From Rhodospirillales bacterium (GTDB taxonomy: Bacteria > Pseudomonadota > Alphaproteobacteria > BOG-932 > Roseiterribacteraceae): DNA of 45,826 nucleotides. A program made the translations under genes and the position numbers. This document shows, piece by piece, positions 23,731 through 32,497 of the stretch. The notes under the pieces were generated by a model that ran no database searches, was not told where the DNA came from, and saw only the letters and a program-made list of their open reading frames with translations. Where the stretch lies: NCBI GenBank assembly GCA_028291345.1, contig JAQGIF010000237.1:1-45826 (forward strand), given 5' to 3'. How positions within the stretch are numbered: the first letter of the stretch is position 1; the number at the start of each line of letters is the position of its first letter.

Positions 23731-23851
23731 GTCAGCGGGTCGCCCGATCGACCGCTGACCCCGGCGAACGATGCCGATCAACACACGGAGCCCCGCCGGA
23801 ACATGCCAATGACCCGGGTCATATAGGCTCAGGCCCGGATAGGGTCGGGCC
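23731..23851. repeat. Cluster of inverted repeats in intergenic region
   Basis: Three palindromic units follow each other: GTCAGCGG...CCGCTGAC at 23731-23759, a perfect TGACCCGGGTCA at 23810-23821, and GGCCCG...CGGGCC at 23832-23851. They occupy the stretch between rpmE and the decayed SDR, which otherwise shows no gene. They may be remnants of a repeat element or structured transcript ends. Confidence 0.45.
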
Positions 23852-23929
23852 CAATCCTTCAATACATGGACCACCCCTCCGCCGGCGACGTGGTTCCGAC
23901 CGACCATTCGTTGATCCAACTAATCCCAT

Positions 23930-24294
23930 CCCGTGCAGTGCGCGCTTCGATGAGATGGCTTCGCAGAATATCGGCGTCAAACTGGTCAACCCGCATGGCG
24001 GCGTCACGGCGACGCATTTCAGCGACCGACCGACCGGCGACGCCGCGCTCGAACCATCGCTGACCGATCACGCCAAATTCGTCGCCCGCACGAACGCGGC
24101 CTCCGCCAAATCCGACAGCGGCGCGGGCGATGAGCTGCGACCATGTCGCACAGGTCATCCATAAGACTGCGACGAACGGAACCAACCGGCTGCGCTAGCT
24201 GATCGCGGCGACACCGGCGGCTTTATCAAAGGCCGCGGGAGATGCCGGACCAGGACTATCTCGATTTCATGCGGGCGCGCTTTCCGTTGCCGGC
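23930..24294 (+). pseudogene. Decayed SDR oxidoreductase (3' part)
   Basis: Pieces of an SDR C-terminus can be read in successive frames: ASQNIGVKLVNPHGGVTATHF, then VAQVIHKTATNGTNRLR followed by an in-frame TAG at 24196-24198, then GFIKG and EMPDQDYLDFMRARF. The order and spacing match the C-terminal part of an intact SDR as I remember the family, but at least two frameshifts and a stop separate the pieces. The Rossmann half with the cofactor motif is missing. It is not expected to give a working enzyme. Confidence 0.75.
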
Positions 24295-24404
24295 CCGAGT
24301 CGGAACTCCCCTGCGGCGCTGCGCCTGGTTGACTTAGATGGCATACCGGCAACATTGATCCCAAGGTGTGGATAAGGGGAAGAACCGCGCCAAAGGGTGA
24401 TTTT

Positions 24405-26240
24405 ATGTTCAATCCACGACGACAGGCTCGACAGGCCTCGGCCGGCGAAGTCGATCCCGCGACCGGTGTTGCAACGGACGTGCGGCAGCGCGATCTGAAA
24501 CCGCTATTGCGGCTGTGGCCGTTCGTCAGGCCGCATGGCTGGCGAATCGCCGGGGCGGGCATAGCGCTCGTCATCGGCGCGGTTAGCACCTTGGTGCTTG
24601 GGCTGGTGCTGCGCGGGTTGGTCGATCGCGGTTTTTCCGAGGGCAATCCGGCTTTCCTCGACCGCGCGCTGCTGTTCATGCTGGGGGCGATCGCGATGAT
24701 GGCGCTTGCCGCCTATATGCGCATGTATCTGGGCACCTGGCTGGGGGAGCGACTGGTCGCCGATCTGCGCAAGGCCCTATTCAAGCATATGCTGAGCCTG
24801 GATATGGCGTTCTACGAAACCGCTAAGACTGGCGCCGTCGTGTCGCGCATCACCGCCGATACGACGCTGCTGCAAAGCGTGGTGACGACGTCGGCACCGA
24901 TCGCGTTGCGTCAAATGATGACTTTGATTGGCGGCTTGGCGCTGCTGTTCTACACCAGCGCCAAGCTCACGGCGCTGGTGTTGATCGTGGTGCCGCTCGT
25001 GGTCGGATCGATCATCGTCTTCGGACGGCGCGTCCGTGTCTTATCGCGCAACACCCGCGACCGAGTGGCGGATATCGGAGCCTATGTGTCCGAGATGCTG
25101 AATGCCATCGCCACCGTCCAGGCTTTCAGCCGCGAACCGACGGCCCGGCGTGAGTTCGGGGCATCGGCCGAGCGCACCTTCATGGCTTCGGTCGATTACG
25201 CCCGCGTGCGGGCGATGCTGACCGCCTTTGTGATGCTGGTGGTCTTTGCGGCCATCGGCATCATCCTCTGGGTCGGCGGCCGCGAGGTCTTTGCCGGCCG
25301 CATGTCGGGCGGCGATCTTGCCGCCTTTATTTTCTATTCGACTGTGGTGGCCGGCGCGGTCGGCTCGATCAGCGAGATCATGGCCGAGCTTCAGCGCGGC
25401 TCGGCGGCGATCGACCGCATCCAGGGGCTGCTGGACGTGCGTCCAGCGATCGCTCCGCCGGCGGAACCGGTCACGCTGCCGATAGCGGCGGGCGCCATCC
25501 AGTTCGACGAGGTCGAGTTCCGTTATCCGACACGCCCGGATGCGCCCGCATTGACCGGTTTCAGCCTGTCCGCCGAGCCAGGCGACACCATCGCCCTCGT
25601 CGGCCCCAGCGGCGCCGGTAAGACGACGGTATTCCAGCTGCTGCTGCGCTTCTTTGACCCGCAGCAGGGGGTGATCACGATGGATGGCGTCGACCTGCGA
25701 GCCTGCGATCCCCAGGCGCTCCGCTCCCGGATCGCGATCGTGTCGCAGGACCCGGTGATCTTCTCGACCACAGCGATGGAAAACATCCGCTATGGCCGGC
25801 CTGAGGCGAGCGACGCCGAGGTGCGGGCCGCCGCGGTGGCGGCCAATGCCTCGGGTTTCATCGAGGCGCTGACCGATGGGTACGGCACGTTCCTGGGGGA
25901 ACGCGGCGTCCGCCTATCCGGCGGCCAACGTCAGCGGATCGCCATCGCCCGCGCCATCCTGCGCAATCCCTCGGTCCTGCTGCTGGACGAGGCGACGTCG
26001 GCGCTGGATGCCGAAAGCGAACGGGCGGTCCAGGATGCGCTCGAGCCCCTAATGCGGGGGCGCACCACCCTGATCATCGCCCACCGCCTGGCGACCGTAC
26101 AGAAGGCTCAGCGTATCGTTGTGATGGAGGAGGGGCGGATCGTCGCCAGCGGCACCCACGCCGAGCTCGTGCGCCATGGCGGCCTCTATGCGCGTCTGGC
26201 TGCCCTCCAGTTCGACGTACACGCCGCCGCCGCCGAGTGA
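24405..26240 (+). CDS. ABC exporter, fused permease and ATPase (MsbA-like)
   Basis: A 611-residue half-transporter. The permease half (about residues 45-335) has six hydrophobic helices; the ATPase half has Walker A GPSGAGKT near 399, the Q-loop in IAIVSQDPVIFS, signature LSGGQ near 504, Walker B LLLDEATSALD near 524 and the H-loop IIAHRLAT. It would act as an inner-membrane homodimer exporting lipids or hydrophobic compounds. The ATG at 24405 follows AAAGGGTGATTTT. A protein of this type beside rpmE is a grouping I recall in sphingomonads. Substrate is unknown. Confidence 0.93.
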   Translation: MFNPRRQARQASAGEVDPATGVATDVRQRDLKPLLRLWPFVRPHGWRIAGAGIALVIGAVSTLVLGLVLRGLVDRGFSEGNPAFLDRALLFMLGAIAMMALAAYMRMYLGTWLGERLVADLRKALFKHMLSLDMAFYETAKTGAVVSRITADTTLLQSVVTTSAPIALRQMMTLIGGLALLFYTSAKLTALVLIVVPLVVGSIIVFGRRVRVLSRNTRDRVADIGAYVSEMLNAIATVQAFSREPTARREFGASAERTFMASVDYARVRAMLTAFVMLVVFAAIGIILWVGGREVFAGRMSGGDLAAFIFYSTVVAGAVGSISEIMAELQRGSAAIDRIQGLLDVRPAIAPPAEPVTLPIAAGAIQFDEVEFRYPTRPDAPALTGFSLSAEPGDTIALVGPSGAGKTTVFQLLLRFFDPQQGVITMDGVDLRACDPQALRSRIAIVSQDPVIFSTTAMENIRYGRPEASDAEVRAAAVAANASGFIEALTDGYGTFLGERGVRLSGGQRQRIAIARAILRNPSVLLLDEATSALDAESERAVQDALEPLMRGRTTLIIAHRLATVQKAQRIVVMEEGRIVASGTHAELVRHGGLYARLAALQFDVHAAAAE

Positions 26241-26299
26241 TCTTCAATTAAGCGCTGCCCCAACTTCTAGCGTTGGCCGGACTTCTAACTAATCTTAGT

Positions 26300-27241
26300 C
26301 TAGCGCTGGTCGAACTTTAGTTCGATGCGGCGGTTATGGGCCAACGCATCGTCGCCGGTTCCCGGGTCCACCGGCTGATATTCGGCGAAGCCCGCGGCGG
26401 CCAGCCGGCTCGCGGGCACACCCTGCTGAATGAGATATTCGACGACAGCGGTCGCACGGGCGGTGGACAGTTCCCAATTGCTGGGAAACATCTCCGTATG
26501 GATCGACAATCTGTCGGTATGGCCATCGACGCGCAGCACCCAATTGACGTTGTCCGGGATCGTTTTGGCGATATCGTTCAGCGTACTGGCCAGCTTGGCC
26601 AGCTGCGCCTTGCCGTTGTCCCCCAATGTCGCGGACGCTGATGGGAACAGCACCTCCGACTGGAATATGAAACGGTCGCCGACGATGCGGATGTCGCTTC
26701 GGTTGCCCAGAACCTCGCGCAGCCGCCCAAAAAACTCCGATCGGTAACGCGCAAGCTCGGTAACCTTTGCCGATAGCGCCAGGTTCAGCTTCTGGCTCAG
26801 CTCGCTGATCGTCGCTGTCTGCTCCTGGGTCTTGGCATCGGCCTGGCCCAGCGCATTGTTCAGCCGTTGCAATTCCGCCGTCAGGTCGGCGATCTGCTGC
26901 GACAGCGCCTGCACCTGGCTGAGCGACACATTCACCGATTCGTTGGCCTTGTCACGTTCGGCGGTCAGTGATTCCAACTGTGCAGTGATGCTGTCGATCT
27001 TGGCCCGCTGCGTAACGCCGGCCTCCCGCTCTTTTCCCAGCATCTGGTTCAGTTCGAGAATCCGCCGGTTGAGCTCGACGAGCGACCGGTCCTTGCCGAC
27101 CAGCTGCTGCTGCAGGAACGCCTGGGCGATGACGAAGACCATCAGCACGAACATGACGACGATGATGAGCGACGATAGGCCGTCGACCCATCCTGGCCAG
27201 ACATTCAGTTCCGTGCGGTACCCGCGTCGCGACAGGGCCAT
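26300..27241 (-). CDS. MotB/OmpA-domain peptidoglycan-binding stator-like protein
   Basis: A 313-residue protein with a MotB layout: short cytoplasmic N-terminus, one transmembrane helix (about residues 22-44) with Asp20 in WPGWVDGL at its edge where MotB carries the proton-binding aspartate, a long coiled coil (about 48-150), and an OmpA-like domain (about 185-313). The peptidoglycan residues in DGHTDRLSIHT and LSTARATAVVEYL are present. The coiled coil is longer than in MotB. It lies three bases after the MotA/TolQ-type gene and should pair with it as an ion channel. No flagellar, Tol or Exb genes are nearby. Confidence 0.82.
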   Translation of the reverse strand: MALSRRGYRTELNVWPGWVDGLSSLIIVVMFVLMVFVIAQAFLQQQLVGKDRSLVELNRRILELNQMLGKEREAGVTQRAKIDSITAQLESLTAERDKANESVNVSLSQVQALSQQIADLTAELQRLNNALGQADAKTQEQTATISELSQKLNLALSAKVTELARYRSEFFGRLREVLGNRSDIRIVGDRFIFQSEVLFPSASATLGDNGKAQLAKLASTLNDIAKTIPDNVNWVLRVDGHTDRLSIHTEMFPSNWELSTARATAVVEYLIQQGVPASRLAAAGFAEYQPVDPGTGDDALAHNRRIELKFDQR

Positions 27242-27243
27242 GA

Positions 27244-28389
27244 TCAGGCGCCGGATTGTTCGTCGGCGAAGATTCCGATCGTGCGTGCGAGCCGCTTGAT
27301 CTCGTTCCGTGCTTCTTCCAGCGCTTCTACCCGCGACTGGCTCTGCTCTTCCGCCACCCGGTTGATGCCGGCTTCGATGGCCTTCAGATGGGCGCGCACT
27401 GCTTCGCCGCCGCCTAACTCGCCGGCGTCGAGCGCCTGATCGACCTTGTTCAGCAGACCGACCAGGGTGGCGTCAGTCTCCACCCTCTGGGTGAGCATGG
27501 CATGGGCGATCCTTTGCGCGTCCTGCTGGGCGACGACCAGCCCTTCTATCCGGTCGGCCAGGGCCTGCAAGGCGAGCGTGATCTCCTGTCGGCCATATTC
27601 CGTCTCCGCCATGATCTGCCGGAACTGATCGATATTGCCGGCGGTCTTCTCGACCAGGGCCTGAATTTCCGGCAACGGCGAGCTTTCGTCGCTCGTGCCG
27701 CGATCGCCGGCCGAGGCGAACAGCCAGTTCTCCAGGTCGACGAAGAAGCGGTTCTGCGCCTGCCCCATCTGGAGGTCGAGGAAGCCCAGCACCAGCGAAC
27801 CGGCCAGCCCGAGCAGCGACGAGCCGAACGCCGTCCCCATGCCGACCAGCGGCCCTTGTAGACCAGCTTTCAGCGTCGTGAACAACTCGGTCGGGTCGGC
27901 GGTGACTGACAGGCCGTTGACTACGGCGCCGACCGACCCCACGGTCTGGAGCAGTCCCCAGAACGTGCCAAGCAATCCCAGGAAAATCATCAGCCCGATG
28001 AAATAGCGCGCGATTTCCCGGCTCTCGTCGAGCCGTACCGCGATACCGTCAAGAACGGCGCGCAATGCCGTCGGTGTTAGCATCAGGGGCGTCTTTCGGC
28101 CCTCCATAAGCCGCGCCAGCGAGCCCATCAGCGGCGGCGGATCCAGTTCGATAACCGCCTGTCGGCTGCGCTGAACCTCGCGAACCCACCTGATCTCAGG
28201 CGACAGGCGCAGGGTTTGCACGAAGATATAGATGATGCCGATGAGCCAGACGGCGATCAACACCGCATTCAGCAGGGGGTTGGCGAGAAAGGCGCTTTCA
28301 AGCCGGACAATCAGCCACGCCGCGACGCCCGCGACCGCGAGGAGAAAAATCGTCATCGACGCTAAATAGCGGGAGAGGCGCATTGGCAT
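27244..28389 (-). CDS. MotA/TolQ/ExbB-type proton channel protein
   Basis: A 381-residue membrane protein. Hydrophobic helices lie at about 10-28 and 40-60, then 128-146 and 170-196; the latter pair contains GLLGTFWGLLQTVGSVGAV and GMGTAFGSSLLGLAGSLVLGF, the MotA/TolQ/ExbB core. Residues from about 225 form a long cytoplasmic tail with predicted coiled coil, much longer than in ExbB or TolQ. With the MotB-like partner it probably forms a 5:2-type proton-driven unit. It is 29 bases downstream of an OmpA-like gene. Confidence 0.82.
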   Translation of the reverse strand: MPMRLSRYLASMTIFLLAVAGVAAWLIVRLESAFLANPLLNAVLIAVWLIGIIYIFVQTLRLSPEIRWVREVQRSRQAVIELDPPPLMGSLARLMEGRKTPLMLTPTALRAVLDGIAVRLDESREIARYFIGLMIFLGLLGTFWGLLQTVGSVGAVVNGLSVTADPTELFTTLKAGLQGPLVGMGTAFGSSLLGLAGSLVLGFLDLQMGQAQNRFFVDLENWLFASAGDRGTSDESSPLPEIQALVEKTAGNIDQFRQIMAETEYGRQEITLALQALADRIEGLVVAQQDAQRIAHAMLTQRVETDATLVGLLNKVDQALDAGELGGGEAVRAHLKAIEAGINRVAEEQSQSRVEALEEARNEIKRLARTIGIFADEQSGA

Positions 28390-28418
28390 GTCCTCGTGGT
28401 GATGACGCTGACCTCACG

Positions 28419-29084
28419 TCAGCGTTCTATATACAGTTCGACCCGATCCGCGTTCAACTCGGTTGGCAACGAGATCAGCGGCCGGCCGTCGATTCGGTCG
28501 TCACCGACCCCATTGCGCGTCAAGAAATCGCGGATGGCGAGAAACCGCGCGAGGGACAGGCGGTGTGCGGAACTTTCGCTGTGCGGCTTGCTCGGCGAAA
28601 ATGTCCTGACCTCCAGCCTGGCGGTTTTGTTCTGAATCATTTCCTTGGCGAGGTTCGCCAATTTGCTTTGCGCCGCCGCGGACATATGGCTGGCACCGGG
28701 ATCGACGATGAACATCGCTTCTTCGATCTGCGCGGCGGCGTTGCCGGGGCTGACGATGGGCGGGGCGGCGGTCATTAGGCCTGACTTCGGTGCCGGTATG
28801 GGATCGGTTGGGTCGGCCGAGGTAATCGCGGCTTGGGGCGGTATCGGCAACCGATCTAATTCGGCGGCGTCGGGCATGCCCATGACGGGGCGGGCCGGCG
28901 GAGCCAGTGATGGAAGACTGAGTCTTGGAGTGGGACCCAGTTGGGGTGGCGCCGGAATCGGCGGCGTCGGGATTGGTGCGGGCGTGCCAACAGCCTGCGC
29001 CCAGGCAGCTGGCATCCAGACGGCAGGCGCGCTTATCATGGCCAGGAGCGCGAGGGTGAGACCTGTTATGGCGGGCCTGTTCAC
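28419..29084 (-). CDS. Secreted OmpA-like protein with proline-rich linker
   Basis: A 221-residue protein starting at a GTG (29082-29084). A signal peptide ending around AWAQA is followed by a Pro/Ala-rich segment (about 32-70) and a C-terminal OmpA-like domain (about 120-221) with VDPGASHMSAAAQSKLANLA and HRLSLARFLAIRDFL. The Asp that binds peptidoglycan in OmpA-type domains is replaced by Ser in RTFSPSKP, while the following Arg helix is kept. It may therefore bind differently. It sits between suhB and the MotA/MotB-like pair with very short gaps and is likely a third periplasmic part of that unit. Confidence 0.68.
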   Translation of the reverse strand: MNRPAITGLTLALLAMISAPAVWMPAAWAQAVGTPAPIPTPPIPAPPQLGPTPRLSLPSLAPPARPVMGMPDAAELDRLPIPPQAAITSADPTDPIPAPKSGLMTAAPPIVSPGNAAAQIEEAMFIVDPGASHMSAAAQSKLANLAKEMIQNKTARLEVRTFSPSKPHSESSAHRLSLARFLAIRDFLTRNGVGDDRIDGRPLISLPTELNADRVELYIER

Positions 29085-29088
29085 GCTG

Positions 29089-29931
29089 TTACCCGCGTGC
29101 TGCCTTCGCACCCGGCGCGCTGCCGGACGCCTTATCGTTGGCGCGGCGCAGCAAATCGCCGAGCGGGCGGCCCAGTTCGGCATTAGCGGCCAGGATCGAC
29201 GAGCCGAAGACCGGGTTGGTCCCGCCACCGACTTCACGGACGAATCCGCCCGCTTCGGTCACCAGGATCAGGCCCGCCGCGGTATCCCAAGGCGACAGGC
29301 CATATTCCCAGAAGCCATCGAACCGTCCGGCGGCGACATAAGCGAGGTCCAGTGCGGCGGAGCCAAAGCGGCGCACGCCGGCGACCTCGCCCATTACCAG
29401 ATCGAGCTCGGCCGTGTAGTTCGGTCCGGATGCGCGGCCCTTGAAGGGCATGCCGGTGGCGATCATCGCGACCTCGAGCGAGCGGCGCCCGGAAACCCGC
29501 AGCCGTGTCGAATTCATGAACGCTCCCTGGCCGCGCTCCGCCCAGAACAGCTCGTTCTTGACCGGGTCATAAACGATGCCGGCTACGATCGCCCCGTCGG
29601 TTTCCGCCGCGATCGAGATCGCCCAATGCGGTACGCCGTGTAGGAAGTTGGTGGTGCCGTCCAGCGGATCGACGATCCAGCGGCTTCGCGCGTTTGCTGG
29701 TCCGCCTTTCCCGCTTTCCTCCATCAGCCAGCCGAAATCCGGCCGTGACTTGGACAGTTCGGTGCGAATGGCTTTTTCGGCCGCCAGGTCGGCGGAACTG
29801 ACGAAATCGGCTGGTCCCTTCTTCGAGACCTGCAACTGTTCTACCTCGCCGAAGTCGCGGACGAGGGTTCGGGCAGCCTTTTCGGCAGCGCGGACCATGA
29901 CATTGATAAGGGCTGAACGCGAACCGGCCAA
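29089..29931 (-). CDS. suhB: Inositol monophosphatase family protein
   Basis: A 280-residue magnesium-dependent sugar phosphatase. The family motifs are WIVDPLDGTTNFLHGVPH near residue 85 (metal-binding Asp residues) and GSAALDLAYVAAGRFDGFWEYGLSPWDTAAG near 190. It starts at 29931, six bases after the efp stop, so both are probably on one transcript. SuhB proteins hydrolyse inositol phosphates, and in enterobacteria SuhB also acts in rRNA transcription antitermination. Length is slightly above average because of a C-terminal Ala/Lys tail. Confidence 0.92.
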   Translation of the reverse strand: MAGSRSALINVMVRAAEKAARTLVRDFGEVEQLQVSKKGPADFVSSADLAAEKAIRTELSKSRPDFGWLMEESGKGGPANARSRWIVDPLDGTTNFLHGVPHWAISIAAETDGAIVAGIVYDPVKNELFWAERGQGAFMNSTRLRVSGRRSLEVAMIATGMPFKGRASGPNYTAELDLVMGEVAGVRRFGSAALDLAYVAAGRFDGFWEYGLSPWDTAAGLILVTEAGGFVREVGGGTNPVFGSSILAANAELGRPLGDLLRRANDKASGSAPGAKAARG

Positions 29932-29936
29932 AAGAT

Positions 29937-30503
29937 TTAATCCTTCGCGCGTTCGACGTAGGACCCGTCTTCGGTCTTCACCACGATGCGCGTACCGGCG
30001 CCGATGAAGGGCGGGACGCTGGTCTTGACGCCGTTCGACAGCAGAGCCGGTTTATAGGAGGACGAGGCGGTCTGCCCCTTTACCACGGCATCGGCTTCGG
30101 TGATTTCCAGTATGACAGTGTCGGGGATCGAAACCGCGAGCGGCTGTCCCTCATAGGTCTTGATCGAACACATCATGCCGTCCTGCAGGAAGGCGGCCGG
30201 ATAGCCGATGATGTCCCGCGGGATGCTGATCTGTTCGAAGGTTTCCTGATTCATGAAGGTGAAGCTGTCGCCTTCGGAATAGAGGAACGAATATTCCGAT
30301 TCGTCCAAATTCACCCGTTCAACCGTTTCCTGGGTGCGATAACGCACATTGGTCTTATTGCCAGACCGCAGGTCGCGCATCTCGACCTGGACGACGGATG
30401 CGCCTTTGCCCGGGTTGAAAATTTCGCTCTTCAGCACGACCCAAAGCTTGTTGTCTTGTTCCAGCACATTGCCGGAGCGGACTGTAATCGCCGCTACTTT
30501 CAT
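29937..30503 (-). CDS. efp: Translation elongation factor P
   Basis: A 188-residue EF-P that relieves ribosome stalling at polyproline. Three beta-barrel domains are visible. The modification loop reads NPGKGASVV with Lys33 at its tip, the type of lysine loop that EpmA beta-lysylates in E. coli; a matching epmA lies divergently at 31433. The signature near residues 150-170 includes PPFIGAGTRIVVKTEDGSYVERA. The ATG at 30501-30503 overlaps the stop of a five-codon minicistron. The proline-rich OmpA-like protein in the same operon could be an EF-P client, which is inference. Confidence 0.96.
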   Translation of the reverse strand: MKVAAITVRSGNVLEQDNKLWVVLKSEIFNPGKGASVVQVEMRDLRSGNKTNVRYRTQETVERVNLDESEYSFLYSEGDSFTFMNQETFEQISIPRDIIGYPAAFLQDGMMCSIKTYEGQPLAVSIPDTVILEITEADAVVKGQTASSSYKPALLSNGVKTSVPPFIGAGTRIVVKTEDGSYVERAKD

Positions 30504-30544
30504 CGTTTCGCTCTCATCTTATTGACCGCGCATCTTATTGACCG
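30500..30544 (-). promoter_or_regulatory. efp leader: direct repeat and 5-codon minicistron
   Basis: On the minus strand CGGTCAATAAGATG occurs twice (30531-30544 and 30515-30528), 16 bases apart, just before efp. The ATG of the inner copy opens a frame, MRAKR, whose TGA overlaps the efp ATG (ATGA). The outer copy opens ATG CGC GGT CAA TAA. Coupling of initiation to efp is possible. Confidence 0.6.
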
Positions 30545-30731
30545 TCATCATTCAGGGAATGAAGGTCTGGCGTGCCGCTGTCGGGTTCAATTTCGGCGGA
30601 TGCCTCATCCGTCGGGCCAAGAGGACTAGCAGTTCACTTGAACACCCGCAACCAAGCGGCGAGTCGCTGTGTTATCCCATCTGCGTGCAAATCTTCAGGC
30701 GCAGCGTGCAGAGCAGGTATATTCATCCGCC

Positions 30732-31436
30732 ATGGCCGACCTATCCAGCATATTCGACCGCACCGGCGCCGTAAGACGCCCCGATTATGCACAATTATTG
30801 CACGAATTGGGCGCGTTGCTGAACAGTCGGCCCGAGCCGCCGCCATTCGCCACCTTACCGAACGGGCGAGGACAGGTCGCATTGGTCCTGCCGGGATTTC
30901 TGACCAGCGATCTTCTCACTTTGTCCTTGCGTCAGTTCCTCACCGCGCAGGGCTTCCGCCCGTTTGGCTGGCAGCATGGCGTCAATGTCGGGCCGACGAC
31001 CAGCGCGCTGCTGCATCTGCGCGACCGTGTGCGGGCGCTATCCGATTTGAACGACGGCCCGATCGCGGTGATCGGCGTCAGCCTCGGCGGCCTGCTCGCG
31101 CGGGATCTGGCCTATGATTGTCCCGAACGCATCCGGCATGTCGTCACCCTGGCCAGCCCGTTTCGTCTGCCGACCGCGAGCACATTCGAACCGCTTGTCC
31201 GCATGTGCGGCCCGCTCTTCGACGCCGAACTCAATATCGCCCGGCTATCGACGCCGCTGCCGATGCCCTCGACCGCCTTCTTCACCCGCGACGATGGTGT
31301 GGTGGCTTGGGAAAGCTGCCGGTCGGACGATCCGGACTGTGCCAATTTCGAGGTCACCGGCCGCCATATGACGATCTGCCGCAACCCGGAGGTATTGACG
31401 CAAATCGTGCACGCGCTGGCGAAAGACGTTCGATGA
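30732..31436 (+). CDS. Alpha/beta hydrolase
   Basis: A 234-residue hydrolase-fold protein. VLPGF near residue 52 forms the oxyanion region, GVSLGG at 115-120 holds the nucleophile Ser117, and His in GRHMTICRNP near 218 is the probable catalytic base. FTRDDGVVAW near 188 is the usual position of the acid. The fold resembles lipase-like/PGAP1-type esterases. The start is the ATG at 30732. Its TGA overlaps the epmA ATG (ATGA), so the two are translated together. Substrate unknown. Confidence 0.82.
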   Translation: MADLSSIFDRTGAVRRPDYAQLLHELGALLNSRPEPPPFATLPNGRGQVALVLPGFLTSDLLTLSLRQFLTAQGFRPFGWQHGVNVGPTTSALLHLRDRVRALSDLNDGPIAVIGVSLGGLLARDLAYDCPERIRHVVTLASPFRLPTASTFEPLVRMCGPLFDAELNIARLSTPLPMPSTAFFTRDDGVVAWESCRSDDPDCANFEVTGRHMTICRNPEVLTQIVHALAKDVR

Positions 31437-32473
31437 GTTCCGTTGCGCCACCCTGGTGGCGTCCCGACATCTTTGCCCGCCGGCGCCCGATGCTGGAACT
31501 CCGCTCCCGGCTGACCGCCGCCACGCGCGGCTTCTTCGCCGAACGCGAGTTCCTGGAGGTCGAGACGCCGGCCCTGCAGATTAGCCCGGGGCTTGAGCCG
31601 CATCTGATGGCCTTTGTCACCGAACTGGTCGCCGCCGACCAGCAATCGGCGCAGCCGCTGTATCTGCACACATCGCCCGAATTCGCGATGAAGAAGCTCC
31701 TGGCGGCCGGCCTGCCGAGAATCTTCCAGCTGGCCCATGTCTTCCGCAATGGTGAGCGTGCTTCGACCCACCATCCCGAATTCACCATGCTCGAATGGTA
31801 TCGCCCCGGCCATTATGACGGCGTGATCGCCGACACCACCGCCTTGATGCATGCGCTCGCCGCCGTGGCGGGCAATGCCAAGGTGACCTGGCGCGGCCTC
31901 GCCTGCGATCTCGCTGCCGAACCGGAGCTGCTGACCGTCCAGGACGCGTTCGCCCGTCATGCCGGCGGCATCGATTTACTGGCAACGGTCGGCGACATGG
32001 GCGCGTTGATTGCCGAGGCGCGCCGCATTGGCGTTAGGGTTGATGCGGGGGATCGCTGGGACGATCTGGTCCTGCGCATTCTCGCCGAACGGCTCGAGCC
32101 GCATCTGGGGGCGGGGCGTCCGACGTTCCTGGTCGAATATCCGGTCGAGATGGCCGCCTTGGCGCAGGTCAAGCCCGGTAATGCCCAAGTGGCCGAGCGG
32201 GTCGAACTCTATATCTCGGGTGTCGAAATCGCCAACGGCTTCGGCGAACTGACAGACGCCGAGGAGCAGCGCCGCCGCTTCACCGCCGACATGGATTTGA
32301 AGGAAGGACTATACGGCACGCGCTATCCGATCGACGAGGAATTCCTCGCGGCCCTGGCGCACGGCATTCCCGAAAGCGCCGGGATAGCTTTGGGCTTTGA
32401 CCGGCTGGTTATGCTGTTGGCAGGCGCCGATCATATCGAAGAGGTCTTATGGGCGCCTGTCACGCGTGAATGA
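31433..32473 (+). CDS. epmA: EF-P--(R)-beta-lysine ligase
   Basis: A 346-residue paralogue of the class II lysyl-tRNA synthetase catalytic core, without the anticodon-binding domain. Motif 2 is seen in FRNGERASTHHPEFTMLEWY near residue 103 and motif 3 in GIALGFDRLVMLL near 315; PALQISPGLEPHL near 45 is typical of EpmA/GenX. It attaches beta-lysine to the EF-P loop lysine. Start is the ATG at 31433 overlapping the hydrolase stop. efp lies 930 bases away on the opposite strand. No epmB (lysine 2,3-aminomutase) occurs in the window. Confidence 0.94.
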   Translation: MSSVAPPWWRPDIFARRRPMLELRSRLTAATRGFFAEREFLEVETPALQISPGLEPHLMAFVTELVAADQQSAQPLYLHTSPEFAMKKLLAAGLPRIFQLAHVFRNGERASTHHPEFTMLEWYRPGHYDGVIADTTALMHALAAVAGNAKVTWRGLACDLAAEPELLTVQDAFARHAGGIDLLATVGDMGALIAEARRIGVRVDAGDRWDDLVLRILAERLEPHLGAGRPTFLVEYPVEMAALAQVKPGNAQVAERVELYISGVEIANGFGELTDAEEQRRRFTADMDLKEGLYGTRYPIDEEFLAALAHGIPESAGIALGFDRLVMLLAGADHIEEVLWAPVTRE

Positions 32474-32497
32474 GAAGGGTATTGAAGGTCGCATGTT

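Noticed and set aside
26300-28389. Zorya-type defence system (ZorA/ZorB) reading of the MotA/MotB-like pair
   Set aside because: No ZorC, ZorD or ZorE-like gene is adjacent, and the neighbours are housekeeping genes, so a defence call is not supported.
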